64,000 nucleotides of DNA from NCBI RefSeq assembly GCF_015234585.1, contig NZ_JADFCM010000008.1:1054001-1118000 (forward strand), in the 5' to 3' direction. Every line of letters starts with the position of its first letter. The stretch's first letter is position 1. This DNA comes from Pseudalkalibacillus hwajinpoensis. Its GTDB lineage: Bacteria > Bacillota > Bacilli > Bacillales > Guptibacillaceae. Positions 1-7,916 of the stretch are shown piece after piece. The translations under genes and the position numbers were made by a program. The notes below the pieces were generated by a model. That model searched no databases, was not told the DNA's origin, and was given only the letters and a program-made list of their open reading frames with translations.

Positions 1-1
1 A

Positions 2-811
2 AAAGCATTCGTATCAAGTCAGAACCGTGCTAAAGCCTATTTTGGTAACGGGGCGATGTTCGTCGAAAAATTCATTGACGATGCGCGCCATATCGAAGTG
101 CAAATTGTAGGAGATGATCATGGCAATATCGTCCATCTGTTCGAACGAGATTGCTCGATACAGAGGCGTAATCAGAAGGTGCTTGAAGAAACGCCATCAC
201 CTTTTTTGTCTGAAAAGACTCGTGTTCAAATAGGAGAAGCTGCTTTATTAGCTGCTAAGCATGTTCATTATACAAATGCTGGGACAGTAGAATTTGTGAT
301 GGATCAGAATGAAAACTTTTATTTTCTAGAAATGAACACCAGGTTACAAGTAGAGCATCCGATCACGGAAGAAACTGTTGGAGTAGATTTAGTTGAATGG
401 CAGCTCCTTGTTGCACAAGGTAAAGACTTACCTTTGAAGCAAGAAGATATTGTGCCAACTGGTCATAGTATTGAATTTAGGCTATATGCAGAAGACCCAA
501 CATCGTTCATGCCATCACCTGGCAAAATTGAAACGCTAAAGTTTCCTGAAATAGAAGGGGTTCGGATTGATGCAGGCTACGAAAGTGGTTCAAGCGTTTC
601 CCCGTTCTATGATCCGATGATTGCCAAAATTATTGTGTCAGGCGCTACTCGTAAAGAAGCGATCGACAAAGGAGAGGCTTTCTTTAAGGATTTCTCATTA
701 ACTGGGATCAAGCATAATGGTCTGTTGTTTACCCAATTACTAGGTGAACGTCATTTTCAAGAGGGGAATTATTCGACGTCTTATTTAGCTCGTCATCTTA
801 TGAAAAAATAA
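2..811 (+). CDS. Biotin carboxylase subunit of an acyl-CoA carboxylase (5' truncated)
   Basis: ATP-dependent carboxylation of the biotin carried by the small carrier protein encoded just downstream. The reading frame is open from base 2, so the gene begins outside the window; 269 residues of an expected ~450 are present. The conserved biotin carboxylase signature EMNTRLQVEHPITEE is visible around residues 110-125 of the fragment, followed by the C-terminal domain (SIEFRLYAEDP, then FYDPMIAKI). Gene order (carboxylase, 70-residue carrier, 510-residue carboxyltransferase) resembles B. subtilis yngH-yngHB-yngE, so this is more likely a propionyl-, methylcrotonyl- or other acyl-CoA carboxylase than the fatty-acid-synthesis AccC. 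The substrate cannot be told from sequence. Confidence 0.9.
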   Translation, partial: KAFVSSQNRAKAYFGNGAMFVEKFIDDARHIEVQIVGDDHGNIVHLFERDCSIQRRNQKVLEETPSPFLSEKTRVQIGEAALLAAKHVHYTNAGTVEFVMDQNENFYFLEMNTRLQVEHPITEETVGVDLVEWQLLVAQGKDLPLKQEDIVPTGHSIEFRLYAEDPTSFMPSPGKIETLKFPEIEGVRIDAGYESGSSVSPFYDPMIAKIIVSGATRKEAIDKGEAFFKDFSLTGIKHNGLLFTQLLGERHFQEGNYSTSYLARHLMKK

Positions 812-835
812 TCAATTAGAAAAGGAATGATGAAA

Positions 836-1048
836 ATGCAAGAAATAAAAGCATCAATGGCTGGAACGGTATTAAACGTAATGGTAGGAGAAGGAGATTC
901 AATTACAGCAGGTCAGGAGCTTGTGATGCTTGAATCGATGAAGATGGAAATTCCAATTGAAGGTGTAGAGGAAGGAACGGTCACAGAGGTGAAAGTAAGC
1001 GTTGGTGATTTTGTTAACGAAGGTGATGTTCTCGTTACCGTTAAGTAA
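836..1048 (+). CDS. Biotin/lipoyl attachment carrier protein (YngHB-like)
   Basis: Stand-alone biotinyl carrier of about 70 residues; it shuttles carboxybiotin between the carboxylase upstream and the carboxyltransferase downstream. The whole protein is one biotinyl/lipoyl domain, with the attachment motif ESMKME and the acceptor lysine near residue 36. In-frame ATGs lie at 827, 830 and 836; the AAAGGA ribosome site at 821-826 touches the first two and is 9 bases from 836, so 836 is preferred. It sits 24 bases after the carboxylase and is probably cotranscribed with it. The motif has Ser before MKM where many carriers have Ala, which is common among the small YngHB type. Confidence 0.88.
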   Translation: MQEIKASMAGTVLNVMVGEGDSITAGQELVMLESMKMEIPIEGVEEGTVTEVKVSVGDFVNEGDVLVTVK

Positions 1049-1101
1049 GGAAGCTAGCTGAACGAGCGCTCGATCTAATCAAAAACAAAGGAGGATTCAA
1101 A

Positions 1102-2634
1102 ATGAATCATCTTGAAGAACTTTTAGCCACTAAAGCTACAGAAGTAGAAGGTGGTGGGTCTGACAAATACCATCAAAAGCTAAAGGAATCGAATAAGCTT
1201 TTTGTGCGTGACCGACTTAAGCTTCTATTTGATAACGGTGAATATACGGAAGATGGTAAATTCGCGAACTATCATGCGAAAGATCTTCCTGCAGATGGAG
1301 TTGTCACCGCGATTGGCAAAGTGAATGGAGAAAAGGTTTGTGTGATGGCCAATGATTCTACAGTTAAGGCAGGATCTTGGGGTGCGAGAACGGTTGAGAA
1401 GATTATTCGCATTCAAGAAACAGCAATGAGCTTGAAAGTACCTCTCTTGTATTTGGTCGATTCAGCCGGAGCTAGAATTACAGATCAGCTTGAAATGTTT
1501 CCAAATCGACGTGGAGCTGGAAGGATTTTTCATAATCAAGTGAAAATGTCTGGAATGGTACCACAAGTTTGCTTGCTGTTTGGACCTTCAGCCGCCGGTG
1601 GCGCATACATACCAGCTTTCTGTGATATTGTCATTATGGTCGATAAAAACGCGTCGATGTATCTTGGTTCACCTAGGATGGCTGAAAAAGTAATAGGGGA
1701 AAAAGTAACGTTAGAACAAATGGGTGGTGCACGAATGCACTGCAGTACAAGCGGGTGCGGTGACGTTCTTGCTGCAAACGAGGAGGAAGCGATTGAGCTT
1801 GGAAGGAACTACCTTAGTTATTTTCCGGGGAATTTCCATAAGCGCACACCTCATCTAGAAGGTAAGCTACCTTCGCTTGAAAAGTCGATCAGTGATATCG
1901 TACCTGAAAATCAAAATGCGCCGTTTAACATGTATGACTTAATTGAGGCACTCGTGGATAGTGAAAGCTTTTTTGAAATGAAGAAGCTCTTTGCGCCAGA
2001 GTTGATTACTGGTTTTGCTAGAATAGATGGACGAGTAGTTGGATTGATTGCCAATCAACCAAAGGTTAAAGGCGGCGTTCTTTTCGTTGATTCTGCAGAT
2101 AAGGGTGCGAAGTTTATTCAGCTCTGCGATGCCTATCATATTCCTCTCGTGTTTCTTGCAGACGTTCCTGGATTTATGATTGGAACGAAAGTTGAAAGTG
2201 CTGGGATTATTCGCCACGGCGCTAAATTGATTGCGGCAATGAGCTCCGCTACGGTACCAAAGATCTCGGTAGTCGTGAGAAAAGCTTATGGAGCGGGGTT
2301 GTATGCGATGGCAGGCCCTGCATTTGAACCTGATTGCTGCATAGCTCTTCCGACTGCACAAATTGCCGTAATGGGACCTGAAGCTGCAGTCAATGCTGTT
2401 TATGCTAATAAGATAAATGCGATTGAGGATCCTAAGGAACGTATGAAATACGTCAAAGAGAAGCATCAGGAGTATAAAGAACACATTGATATTTACAAAC
2501 TTGCTTCTGAATTGATTGTGGATGACATAGTTCCCGGAAGTGAGCTGCGAGAAGTTTTAGTGGATCGATTAAGCTACTATGAATCAAAAGAAGTGGCAGC
2601 GCCAGATAAGAAACACCCTGTTTATCCTGTATAA
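1102..2634 (+). CDS. Acyl-CoA carboxylase carboxyltransferase subunit (YngE/PccB-like)
   Basis: Transfers the carboxyl group from carboxybiotin to an acyl-CoA. The 510-residue length is normal for fused alpha/beta carboxyltransferases such as PccB, MccB or YngE. Crotonase-fold oxyanion-type segments are visible: FGPSAAGGAYIPAF in the N-terminal half and the ADVPGFMIG / GAGLYAMAG pair in the C-terminal half. A strong ribosome site (AAAGGAGG) precedes the ATG, and a rho-independent terminator follows 8 bases after the stop, so this is the last gene of the operon. The substrate (propionyl-CoA, methylcrotonyl-CoA or another) is not decided by what can be seen. Confidence 0.92.
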   Translation: MNHLEELLATKATEVEGGGSDKYHQKLKESNKLFVRDRLKLLFDNGEYTEDGKFANYHAKDLPADGVVTAIGKVNGEKVCVMANDSTVKAGSWGARTVEKIIRIQETAMSLKVPLLYLVDSAGARITDQLEMFPNRRGAGRIFHNQVKMSGMVPQVCLLFGPSAAGGAYIPAFCDIVIMVDKNASMYLGSPRMAEKVIGEKVTLEQMGGARMHCSTSGCGDVLAANEEEAIELGRNYLSYFPGNFHKRTPHLEGKLPSLEKSISDIVPENQNAPFNMYDLIEALVDSESFFEMKKLFAPELITGFARIDGRVVGLIANQPKVKGGVLFVDSADKGAKFIQLCDAYHIPLVFLADVPGFMIGTKVESAGIIRHGAKLIAAMSSATVPKISVVVRKAYGAGLYAMAGPAFEPDCCIALPTAQIAVMGPEAAVNAVYANKINAIEDPKERMKYVKEKHQEYKEHIDIYKLASELIVDDIVPGSELREVLVDRLSYYESKEVAAPDKKHPVYPV

Positions 2635-2642
2635 AAGCCATA

Positions 2643-2676
2643 AAATCCCTTAACTTAACTGTTAAGGGATTTTTTA
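2643..2676 (+). terminator. Rho-independent terminator of the acyl-CoA carboxylase operon
   Basis: A 12-bp stem, AAATCCCTTAAC pairing with GTTAAGGGATTT around a six-base loop, runs into a T tract. It begins 8 bases after the carboxyltransferase stop codon. Confidence 0.9.
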
Positions 2677-2749
2677 CTCATCATTGACGAGAACCTGTGC
2701 TAAACTTTAAGAAGAATATCATGTGTTAGACAAGAGGGTGACTTGAAAG

Positions 2750-3631
2750 TTGAATATTACGGTTATCGGAGCTGGATCAATCGGTTTACTGTTAGCATCA
2801 AAATTTGCGATGGAAGAGCACGTCGTTACAGTCGTATGTCATCGAAATGAACAAGCTGATCAGCTCAATCGAGGGATTACATATAAACAAGGAGAAAATA
2901 TACGTGTAGCGCATGTTCGATCCACGCATCTTCTGCCGGGGGACGAATCGGATTTACTAGTTGTTGCAGTGAAATCAAATCAAGTTCCCTCTGTTATAAA
3001 GATGATTCAAAAGGTATACCGGGATAACCATTTACCTGATATCCTTTTTGTACAAAACGGCATGGGGCACCTTTCTCATTTATCATTGCTACAGCATAAT
3101 ATTCTAGTTGGAGTTATTGAGCATGGCGCTAAGAAGGTAGATGAGAGAACGGTCGAACACACAGGAAGCGGCGTTATAAGAGTGAGTGCATTCAGTGGCC
3201 TTCCTAATCCGCTTGCAAACCTCTCAACTAGGGATTTTCCGATTTATTATGAAAGTGACTGGTACCAGATGCTTGCAAAAAAACTTATTGTGAACTGTGC
3301 GATTAATCCTCTCAGCGGAATTTATCACGTAACAAATGGAGAGTTGCTCCAAAATCCAAGGTTTTATAGTGTGATGCGAGAATTAGTTAAAGAGACCTGT
3401 CGCGTACTTCAATTAGAGTATGAAGATGCTTGGAATGATACGCAGCTTATATGCAGGCGAACGAGCTCGAATACGTCATCTATGCTTGCGGACTTAAAGG
3501 CGGGAAGAGTGACAGAGATCGATGCGATCACAGGCTTTATTCTTAAAGAAGCTGAATTAAATGGCCAATACGTTCCTTATTCCAGGTTTGTCTACGACAG
3601 TGTGAAGGGTCTTGAGATGTTAAATAGATAG
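2750..3631 (+). CDS. panE: 2-dehydropantoate 2-reductase (ketopantoate reductase family)
   Basis: NADPH-dependent reduction of ketopantoate to pantoate in the pantothenate/CoA pathway. The N-terminus carries the Rossmann motif GAGSIG at residues 7-12; the C-terminal helical domain holds the family's KLIVNCAINPLSGI segment with the likely catalytic lysine near residue 180. Length of 293 is typical. The start is TTG at 2750, preceded by GAGGGTG at suitable spacing, and there is no better in-frame ATG. B. subtilis has its panE (ylbQ) close upstream of bshC and mraZ, so position also supports the call. Family members that reduce other 2-keto acids exist, so the exact substrate is inferred. Confidence 0.82.
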   Translation: MNITVIGAGSIGLLLASKFAMEEHVVTVVCHRNEQADQLNRGITYKQGENIRVAHVRSTHLLPGDESDLLVVAVKSNQVPSVIKMIQKVYRDNHLPDILFVQNGMGHLSHLSLLQHNILVGVIEHGAKKVDERTVEHTGSGVIRVSAFSGLPNPLANLSTRDFPIYYESDWYQMLAKKLIVNCAINPLSGIYHVTNGELLQNPRFYSVMRELVKETCRVLQLEYEDAWNDTQLICRRTSSNTSSMLADLKAGRVTEIDAITGFILKEAELNGQYVPYSRFVYDSVKGLEMLNR

Positions 3632-3649
3632 AGAAAGGAGTCTCATGAA

Positions 3650-4033
3650 ATGGAAAACCTCTTATCATGGATTGTAGCGACGGCCGTAACCATTCCGCTG
3701 CTTGCCTGGTACCTGGTCTATATTATTACGGTAAAAACGACGCGGAAGAAAAAGTTCTCCTTTCGTCTTGCGGTAGATGTTTCAACGATTTTTTTTATCT
3801 TAAGCGTTCACTTTATTCTCGTTGAATTACTTGGTCAATCATTTCTTTGGGTCATTTTACTAATGATTATTGGGGCGGCTGGTGCATTTACCGTGCTTCA
3901 TTGGAAAATGAAAGATGATGTCGAGATTCACAAAGTGATAAAAGGTGCGTGGCGTTTTAATTTTCTATTGTTTTCTACAGGGTATATTGTTTTAGTGCTT
4001 ATTGGGTTAGTTCACCGAATTCTATCGGTCTAA
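3650..4033 (+). CDS. Small integral membrane protein, DUF3397-like
   Basis: A 127-residue hydrophobic protein of unknown function. Four membrane segments are apparent: roughly residues 5-28, 42-62, 65-85 and 100-122, separated by short charged loops such as KTTRKKK and KMKDDVEIHK. Size, topology and placement just upstream of bshC and mraZ match what I recall of the DUF3397 proteins of Bacilli; the family assignment is from memory and not searched. It lies 18 bases after panE with an AGAAAGGAG ribosome site, so the two are probably cotranscribed. No catalytic motif was recognised. Confidence 0.7.
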   Translation: MENLLSWIVATAVTIPLLAWYLVYIITVKTTRKKKFSFRLAVDVSTIFFILSVHFILVELLGQSFLWVILLMIIGAAGAFTVLHWKMKDDVEIHKVIKGAWRFNFLLFSTGYIVLVLIGLVHRILSV

Positions 4034-4049
4034 CTTATAAGCTTTTTTT

Positions 4050-4078
4050 TTGGTAGCAATGAGGAAGTTTGATATACT
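4050..4078 (+). promoter_or_regulatory. Sigma-A promoter for bshC
   Basis: TTGGTA at 4050-4055, a 17-base spacer, then TATACT at 4073-4078 preceded by the extended -10 dinucleotide TG. The start codon of bshC is 58 bases downstream. Confidence 0.6.
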
Positions 4079-4135
4079 AACAAAGGATTAAATAGGCGGA
4101 GTTCCGCATTTGTGTCAAGAAAGGAAGAAATATAA

Positions 4136-5758
4136 ATGAAACTCAAAGAAACATTCCTTCCAGGATCAAATGTCATTGCGACAGATTACATTGCTGAGAA
4201 AAAAGGAATCTCAGCTTTTTTTGACTATACATATCAGCATGATTCCTCATATGAAAAGCGATACGAAGAGTTAATGGAACGTCATCAAGATCGTGCGAAT
4301 TTAACGGAACACTTGATGGAGTTTAATGAGCAATTTGAAGCAGAAGGACCGGCGCTTGCAAATATCGAGCGTTTACAACAGCCAGAAGCGGTAACTGTTG
4401 TTGCAGGGCAACAGGCTGGGGTGTTAACTGGTCCCCTTTATACGATCAATAAAGCAATATCGGTCATTAAATTAGCAGCAGAGAAAGAACGAAAGCTAGG
4501 TGTACCTGTTATACCTATCTTTTGGGTAGCGGGAGAAGATCATGATTATCATGAAGTCAATCATATTTATTCGTATGTTGAAGGGCGAGAGCGCAAAGAG
4601 GCAGTGCCTCAAAAGCAAATGACAAAGCAGGCATTGTCTGATATATCGCTTGATCATGATGCGATTAACTCTTGGACGCGTGACATGCTCAAACGATTTG
4701 GCGAAACATCTTATACGAAAGAGATTCAAGGGTTTCTAGAACGTGTAACTGAGAAATCTAATACGTACGTTGATCATTTTTGTTACATCATGACAAAGCT
4801 TTTTTCAAAGCATGGACTTGTGCTCGTAGATTCAGGTAACCGAGATTTTCGCCGTCTACAGACGGACGCGTTTAAACAAATGATTCATCAAAATGAAACA
4901 ATCAATGAAGGTGTTTTAACCCAGGCGGCTCATCTTCGTGAAGAGAATTATCCAATTGGTGTCGATCTTGATGACCAACAAGCAAATTTATTCGTAAAGG
5001 TAAACGGCGAACGGATTTTACTAGAACGAATAAACGGAAGGTTTGAGGGGAAAACCGCTTCCGTTTCCTACTCAAAAGAAGAGCTGCTTGAATTAGCGGA
5101 ACGTCAGCCGGAAGATTTAAGTAACAATGTTGTGACGCGACCGATCATGCAAGATGTCATGTTTCCTGTGCTAGGTTTCGTGGCTGGACCAGGTGAACTT
5201 GCTTACTGGGCTTTACTGAAGCCAGCCTTTCATACTTTCGGAATAAAAATGCCTGTCATCTTGCCGAGACTGACATTTACGTTTATAGAGCGACATATTC
5301 AAAAGTATATCGATGATCTCTCTTTATCAGATGATGAAATCCTAAAGTCAGGGATTGATCACTCGAAAGAATCCTACGTGCGTCATTTAGATGATGTAGG
5401 GATCGGGGCTACATTTAAGGATGCTAAGTTGAAAGTGGACGACATTCATCAAAACCTTCGCGAATTAACAGCATCCGTTGATCATGGACTTAATCGCTTT
5501 GCTGAAAAAAATGGCCAATTTCTTCAAAGACAGCTTGATCTTCTTCAGCAAAAACTTTATCAATCACTCGAGTATCAGCATGAAAATACGCTGGATAAAT
5601 TCGATGAAGTAGGCTTTGCGTTAAAACCTAACGGAGCGCCTCAAGAGCGGAAGTGGAACGCAGTCTATTATTTAAATTGGCATGGTATGGATTTTGTGGA
5701 TCAAGTGATGGAACTTGAGCTTCCGTTTAACGATAAGCATAAGGTGATTTATCTGTAA
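4136..5758 (+). CDS. bshC: Bacillithiol biosynthesis cysteine-adding enzyme BshC
   Basis: Adds cysteine to glucosaminyl-malate, the last step in making bacillithiol, the main low-molecular-weight thiol of Bacillales. The 540-residue length and the family segments VVAGQQAGVLTGPLYT, FWVAGEDHDYHEVNH and FVAGPGELAYWALLKP are visible. A charged, coiled-coil-like stretch lies around residues 430-500 and the C-terminus has the family's ERKWNAVYYLNWHG. It corresponds to yllA, which in B. subtilis also sits directly upstream of mraZ. It has its own promoter at 4050-4078 and a terminator immediately after it, so it appears to be a single-gene unit. Confidence 0.95.
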   Translation: MKLKETFLPGSNVIATDYIAEKKGISAFFDYTYQHDSSYEKRYEELMERHQDRANLTEHLMEFNEQFEAEGPALANIERLQQPEAVTVVAGQQAGVLTGPLYTINKAISVIKLAAEKERKLGVPVIPIFWVAGEDHDYHEVNHIYSYVEGRERKEAVPQKQMTKQALSDISLDHDAINSWTRDMLKRFGETSYTKEIQGFLERVTEKSNTYVDHFCYIMTKLFSKHGLVLVDSGNRDFRRLQTDAFKQMIHQNETINEGVLTQAAHLREENYPIGVDLDDQQANLFVKVNGERILLERINGRFEGKTASVSYSKEELLELAERQPEDLSNNVVTRPIMQDVMFPVLGFVAGPGELAYWALLKPAFHTFGIKMPVILPRLTFTFIERHIQKYIDDLSLSDDEILKSGIDHSKESYVRHLDDVGIGATFKDAKLKVDDIHQNLRELTASVDHGLNRFAEKNGQFLQRQLDLLQQKLYQSLEYQHENTLDKFDEVGFALKPNGAPQERKWNAVYYLNWHGMDFVDQVMELELPFNDKHKVIYL

Positions 5759-5769
5759 GGGATAGAAGG

Positions 5770-5800
5770 AAAGCTGCCGGAGGATTCTGGCAGCTTTTTT
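5770..5800 (+). terminator. Rho-independent terminator of bshC
   Basis: AAGCTGCC (5771-5778) pairs with GGCAGCTT (5789-5796) around a ten-base loop and is followed by a run of T. It begins 12 bases after the bshC stop. Confidence 0.88.
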
Positions 5801-5900
5801 GATTTGGCCAATATATTTGAGATTTGGCCAATAAAAATGGGATTTAGCTAATATAATTCGAATTTGGCCAATATCTTCTAAATTTGGCCAATATAACCGC
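5801..5900. repeat. Five tandem 20-bp repeats centred on an 8-bp palindrome
   Basis: Copies start at 5801, 5821, 5841, 5861 and 5881, an exact 20-base period with consensus RATTTGGCCAATATA plus five variable bases. Each copy contains the perfect dyad TTGGCCAA; copy three has TTAGCTAA, two changes that keep the dyad. The unit is not a multiple of three bases and no ORF spans it. The array fills the space between the bshC terminator and the mraZ regulatory region. The function is unknown; an array of protein-binding sites on one face of the helix is one possibility. Confidence 0.85.
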
Positions 5901-5983
5901 TGTATGGCATGATTTCAAGCAGGTGACAGGCACCCGCGGAATGGCGAGTAGCCTATTTGTTTGAAAATCAAATGTTTTTAAAT

Positions 5984-6014
5984 AAAAATCCCGCTGAACA
6001 GCAGGATTTTTGTT
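5984..6014 (+). terminator. Second hairpin terminator upstream of mraZ
   Basis: AAAATCC, a mismatch, GCTG, a two-base loop, then CAGC, a mismatch and GGATTTTT. It resembles a rho-independent terminator, but no gene lies between it and the first terminator at 5770-5800. It may stop read-through, or mark the end of a lost gene. The 5901-5983 stretch between the repeats and this hairpin holds no gene I can support; it includes the GGTGACAGGCACC motif at 5922-5934. Confidence 0.6.
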
Positions 6015-6017
6015 TTG

Positions 6018-6084
6018 TGGTACGAATTATTTTTTTAGTGGTGAAAAGTGGGGAGTTGTGGTAACTTAGAGGTAGAAAGTGGGA
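6018..6084 (+). promoter_or_regulatory. MraZ-type operator repeats upstream of mraZ
   Basis: TGGTG (6039), TGGGG (6049) and TGGTA (6059) recur with an exact 10-base period. Further in-phase matches are TGGTA at 6018 and TGGGA at 6080, both 21 bases from their neighbour. MraZ is known to bind TGGGN-type repeats spaced about one helical turn apart in front of its own gene, so this is a likely autoregulatory operator for the dcw operon. I could not pick a convincing -35/-10 pair here. Confidence 0.6.
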
Positions 6085-6099
6085 GAGGTGGAGGAAGCC

Positions 6100-6531
6100 A
6101 TGTTTATGGGGGAATATCAGCATACTGTTGATGAAAAAGGCAGAATGATCATTCCCGCTAAGTTTCGTGAAGAACTTGGTGAAACCTTCGTCCTCACTCG
6201 CGGGTTAGATAAATGCATCTTCGGCTACCCAATGACAGAATGGGAAGTTCTTGAAGAGAAGATGAAAACACTCCCTTTTACAAAGAAAGATGCTCGTGCT
6301 TTTACCCGATTCTTTTTCTCAGGTGCAACTGAATGCCAACTGGATAAACAGGGCAGGGTAAATATTGCCGGAACATTACGCCAGTATGCAGGGCTTGAGA
6401 AAGAATGCGTTGTGATTGGTGTTTCAAATCGATTAGAAATTTGGGACAAAGCCGTTTGGGAAGAGTATTTCAATGCATCAGAAGAGTCTTTCTCTGAAAT
6501 CGCGGAAAGTATGATGGATTTCGATTTGTAG
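6100..6531 (+). CDS. mraZ: Transcriptional regulator MraZ
   Basis: DNA-binding regulator at the head of the division and cell wall cluster. It has two SpoVT-AbrB-like swapped-hairpin domains, each with a DEKGR / DKQGR-type turn (near residues 12 and 85). The frame is open from 6079, but the family begins MFMGEYQH, which corresponds to the ATG at 6100, and GAGGTGGAGGA directly before it is the ribosome site; this gives the usual 143 residues. TGG repeats upstream (6018-6084) are the expected target. rsmH follows 34 bases later, as in most bacteria. Confidence 0.96.
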   Translation: MFMGEYQHTVDEKGRMIIPAKFREELGETFVLTRGLDKCIFGYPMTEWEVLEEKMKTLPFTKKDARAFTRFFFSGATECQLDKQGRVNIAGTLRQYAGLEKECVVIGVSNRLEIWDKAVWEEYFNASEESFSEIAESMMDFDL

Positions 6532-6565
6532 AAGGTCAATATGGAATGAAGGTTAAGGTGTAGCT

Positions 6566-7495
6566 ATGTTTGAACACATTACAGTATTAAAAGAAGAAGC
6601 AGTGAACGCACTAAATATTAAAGAAGATGGCATTTATGTTGACTGTACGCTTGGCGGCGGCGGTCATTCAAAAGCAATCCTGGATAAGCTTACCACAGGA
6701 CACCTCTATGCTTTTGATCAGGATCAATGGGCAATAGATAACGCCAAAACAACACTTGCAGGCTATGAGGACAAGCTGACAGTTATTGAACGAAACTTTA
6801 GCTTCATCAAAGAAGCTCTCTCTGAACTTGGTGTTAATGGTGTTGATGGCGTTTTATTCGACCTTGGTGTTTCCTCTCCGCAGCTTGATAAAGGTGAGCG
6901 GGGGTTTAGTTATCAGCATGATGCTCAGCTCGATATGAGAATGGACCAATCTTCCAGTTTATCGGCGTATGAAGTGGTGAATGAATGGCAGTATGAGCGC
7001 CTCGTCTCGATTTTTTTCAAATTTGGTGAAGAAAAGTTTTCAAAACAAATCGCTCGCAAAATTGAAAAAGCAAGAGACTTAAAACCGATTGAAACCACAT
7101 TTGAACTCGTTGATATTATTAAGGACGCTATTCCAGCACCTGCGAGAAGGAAGGGAGGGCATCCCGCTAAAAGAATTTTTCAGGCTATTCGAATAGCAGT
7201 GAATGATGAGCTTAAAGTATTTGAAGAGGCTCTTAAAGATGGGATGTCTATTTTGAACTCTGGTGGCAGAATGAGTGTGATCACGTTCCATTCTCTTGAA
7301 GATCGTATTTGCAAAACGACTATGAAGGAAGCGGCTTCTGGTCCAGAACTTCCGCCTGGAATGCCGATTATTCCAGATGCCTACCAGCCTGATATCAAGC
7401 TTGTAACAAGAAAGCCGATTCTTCCGTCAGAAGAAGAACAAGAAGCAAACAGACGCGCACGATCCGCAAAGCTTCGTGTAGCAGAGAAAGTGTAA
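6566..7495 (+). CDS. rsmH: 16S rRNA (cytosine(1402)-N(4))-methyltransferase RsmH
   Basis: Methylates N4 of C1402 in the 16S rRNA decoding site using S-adenosylmethionine. The SAM-binding glycine-rich segment [11 protein letters not shown] is at residues 25-35, followed by [11 protein letters not shown] and [15 protein letters not shown], all hallmarks of MraW/RsmH. The 309-residue length is normal. It is the second gene of the dcw operon, between mraZ and ftsL, and is probably cotranscribed with both. Confidence 0.97.
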   Translation: MFEHITVLKEEAVNALNIKEDGIYVDCTLGGGGHSKAILDKLTTGHLYAFDQDQWAIDNAKTTLAGYEDKLTVIERNFSFIKEALSELGVNGVDGVLFDLGVSSPQLDKGERGFSYQHDAQLDMRMDQSSSLSAYEVVNEWQYERLVSIFFKFGEEKFSKQIARKIEKARDLKPIETTFELVDIIKDAIPAPARRKGGHPAKRIFQAIRIAVNDELKVFEEALKDGMSILNSGGRMSVITFHSLEDRICKTTMKEAASGPELPPGMPIIPDAYQPDIKLVTRKPILPSEEEQEANRRARSAKLRVAEKV

Positions 7496-7527
7496 AGATA
7501 AAAATATAAAGAGGTGCAAGGGGGAAA

Positions 7528-7896
7528 ATGATGAGTAACCTGGCGTATAAGTATCAGCAGCAAACGCAAAAAAGGCAAGTTGAAACGAAACAGCAATCTG
7601 TTCATGTGGAACGTGGACGTATCACAAAAGGAGAGAAGTTGCTCTGGATGATGCTTGTACTAACGTTCGTGGCGGCGTCGATCTTTATGGTTTCTAATTA
7701 CGCTAAGATTTATAATTTGAATACTGGCCTGCAGCAAGCGGAAGCAGACCAACGTGCTCAAGTGAAACAGAATGAAGAGCTTCAGGTTAAAGTGACAGAA
7801 TTAAGTGCGCCTGGTCGAATTGTGAACATTGCCGAAGAAAAATTAGGCATGGAACTGAATGATCAAAATGTAGAAGTGATCAACAAAGGATCATAA
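7528..7896 (+). CDS. ftsL: Cell division protein FtsL
   Basis: Bitopic division protein that works with DivIC and DivIB at the septum to activate the late divisome. The 122 residues comprise a basic cytoplasmic tail, one membrane helix at about 38-57 (MMLVLTFVAASIFMVS), and an extracellular heptad-like coiled coil (residues 60-105). FtsL sequences diverge quickly, so the call rests on this architecture plus the rsmH-ftsL-pbpB order. ATGs at 7528 and 7531 are both possible behind the AAGGGGG ribosome site. Confidence 0.92.
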   Translation: MMSNLAYKYQQQTQKRQVETKQQSVHVERGRITKGEKLLWMMLVLTFVAASIFMVSNYAKIYNLNTGLQQAEADQRAQVKQNEELQVKVTELSAPGRIVNIAEEKLGMELNDQNVEVINKGS

Positions 7897-7916
7897 TTTC
7901 GGAGGTTTGCACTGTC

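Noticed and set aside
1939..2484. 181-codon minus-strand ORF inside the carboxyltransferase gene
   Set aside because: Shadow frame opposite a clear conserved gene; no ribosome site and no family motif.
2697..2709. TGTGCTAAACTTT before panE as a promoter, matching that before lspA
   Set aside because: Only the -10-like part is shared; no acceptable -35 lies 16-18 bases upstream of the panE copy, so I did not call it.
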